5,849 bases of DNA from Actinomycetota bacterium. Its GTDB lineage: Bacteria; Actinomycetota; Thermoleophilia; Gaiellales; Gaiellaceae. The notes beneath the pieces are model-generated. The model made no database searches. It saw only the letters and a list, made by a program, of their open reading frames with translations, and was not told the origin of the DNA. The stretch spans positions 1 through 5,849 of the forward strand of contig JACCYG010000195.1 of the NCBI GenBank assembly GCA_013696595.1, in the 5' to 3' direction. Positions 5,402 through 5,849 of this stretch are shown here, piece by piece; positions within the stretch are counted from its first letter, which is position 1, and the number at the start of each line of letters is the position of its first letter. Position numbers and translations under genes: made by a program.

Positions 5402-5766
5402 ACGGTTCGTTCAAGCGCCCGGAGGACGAAGAGGCCGCGCGTGAGCGGGTGATGAAGCAGTTCGAGACGATCGGGACGCAGATCCTGAACCGCACCGGCT
5501 CGAGCAACGCCCACCATCAAGATCCGATCGCGAACGTCTTGAACGACCGCGAGAAGCGCGCGCTTGCCGCCCAACTCCTGGGGCAGGCTTACGTGACCGC
5601 TCATAACTTCATCGTCGCGAACAAGGACGCAATCGAACGGATTGCCGAGGCCGTCGTCGAGAAGCGCGAGGTCTACGGAGACGACCTTCTCGAGCTTCTG
5701 GACGATGCAAACCTGGTGAAGCCGGAGATCGACGTCCGCGACGAGGCTGTATGGCCGAAGCTCTGA
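5230..5766 (+). CDS. FtsH-like protein, C-terminal open frame (peptidase M41 C-terminal part)
   Basis: The frame continues the M41 protease domain from DELMGALIRTLGAMAAERVF at 5236. It has GENSDGVGGD, whose last Asp (5326-5328) is the expected third zinc ligand, a helical region, and a C-terminal stretch of about 60 residues. That stretch resembles the FtsH pattern of a late helix before DDLLELLDD. A GTG at 5230 could formally start it, but continuity with the middle frame shows it is the same gene after one lost base. The stop TGA is 5764-5766. Confidence 0.7.
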   Translation: MADELMGALIRTLGAMAAERVFYGENSDGVGGDVQHATVRAAVMVGASAMAPERVSLNGSFKRPEDEEAARERVMKQFETIGTQILNRTGSSNAHHQDPIANVLNDREKRALAAQLLGQAYVTAHNFIVANKDAIERIAEAVVEKREVYGDDLLELLDDANLVKPEIDVRDEAVWPKL

Positions 5767-5849
5767 ACGAGCTCCCGGTCGTCCCGGCCGCGCCGGACCG
5801 CCGCCGTCGCCACCGTGGCCGCTTCATCGTGGCCTATGCGCTCCTAGCC
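5751..5849 (+). CDS. Hypothetical membrane protein, N-terminal part (runs off the window)
   Basis: ATG 5751 opens a frame of 33 codons that is still open at the window end. It begins MAEALNELPVVPAAPD, followed by a strongly basic RRRRHRGR block. It then enters a hydrophobic stretch, FIVAYALLA, which looks like the start of a membrane segment whose basic block stays in the cytoplasm. GAGG (5743-5746) lies 4 bases before the ATG, and the start overlaps the end of the FtsH-like gene by 16 bases, so the two are probably cotranscribed and coupled. A partner or substrate adaptor of the FtsH-like protease is possible from the coupling alone. The family cannot be told from 33 residues. Confidence 0.65.
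   Translation, partial: MAEALNELPVVPAAPDRRRRHRGRFIVAYALLA

Larger units (their letters stand above)
3414..5766 (+). pseudogene. Divergent FtsH-like membrane AAA+ zinc protease, split by two one-base frameshifts
   Basis: Joining three frames gives a protein of about 784 residues with FtsH layout; numbering below is for the joined form. FtsH proteases form membrane hexamers that extract and degrade proteins. Membrane segments lie at about 30-47, 54-72, 112-127 and 140-170, where classic FtsH has only two. The AAA module has Walker A GAPGTGKT (226-233), an FIG pore loop (259-261), Walker B CIVFID (285-290), sensor N443 in GATN, and DPALTRPGRMGR (450-461) with both arginine-finger candidates. 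The protease part has HEAGH (563-567) and GGD with D639 as likely third zinc ligand. Two insertions (about 305-377 and 392-433) are far longer than the FtsH norm. One base is missing at 4284-4285, where GAG for the Walker B Glu reads GG, and another at 5234-5235. Either this is a recent pseudogene or the sequence has indel errors; the joined frames contain no other stops. The symbol ftsH is withheld because this is a divergent paralogue type. Confidence 0.8.

Overview
The window is high-GC DNA with dense, short-gapped genes, and it most resembles an actinobacterium. The lineage may be Thermoleophilia (Gaiellales/Solirubrobacterales-like). The clues are a Holin-X/DUF3618 pair of small membrane proteins, a class II tRNA-Tyr without an encoded CCA, a secreted transglycosylase/M23 fusion of actinobacterial style, and weak or absent Shine-Dalgarno sites. 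The lineage is inferred from gene style, not from a marker gene.

Left part (1-1019, plus strand): three small overlapping membrane-protein genes. They are a C-terminal piece of an unrecognised single-span protein, an actinobacterial Holin-X family protein and a DUF3618-like protein. Next comes a minus-strand tRNA-Tyr(GUA) with its own -10 box and a probable terminator hairpin.

Middle part (about 1300-3326, plus strand): the remains of a type IV pilus locus. The 3' third of a pilT-like retraction ATPase gene survives, broken by three one-base frame slips and an in-frame TGA. Its recognisable stop lies 4 bases before an intact gene for a secreted two-enzyme wall hydrolase (lytic transglycosylase, coiled coil, M23 endopeptidase). 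A 53-codon scrap of pilC follows 41 bases after that gene. The order pilT, hydrolase, pilC, with only the hydrolase intact, is the most interesting arrangement here. It suggests either that a wall hydrolase was once part of this pilus operon, or that it landed in a decaying one.

Right part (3332-5849, plus strand): two GC-rich inverted repeats lead into a gene with a -10-like box so close to its ATG that the mRNA is probably leaderless. The gene encodes a divergent FtsH-like membrane AAA+ zinc protease of about 784 residues once reconstructed. It has a multi-span N-terminus and two unusual insertions in the AAA module. As given it is split into three frames by two one-base losses, the first in the Walker B glutamate codon. 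A new membrane-protein gene starts inside its last codons and runs off the window.

All five frame slips have the same sign (one base missing) and lie in otherwise well-conserved sequence. Assembly indels are therefore a serious alternative to true decay, at least for the FtsH-like gene. The truncation of pilT and pilC cannot be explained that way.
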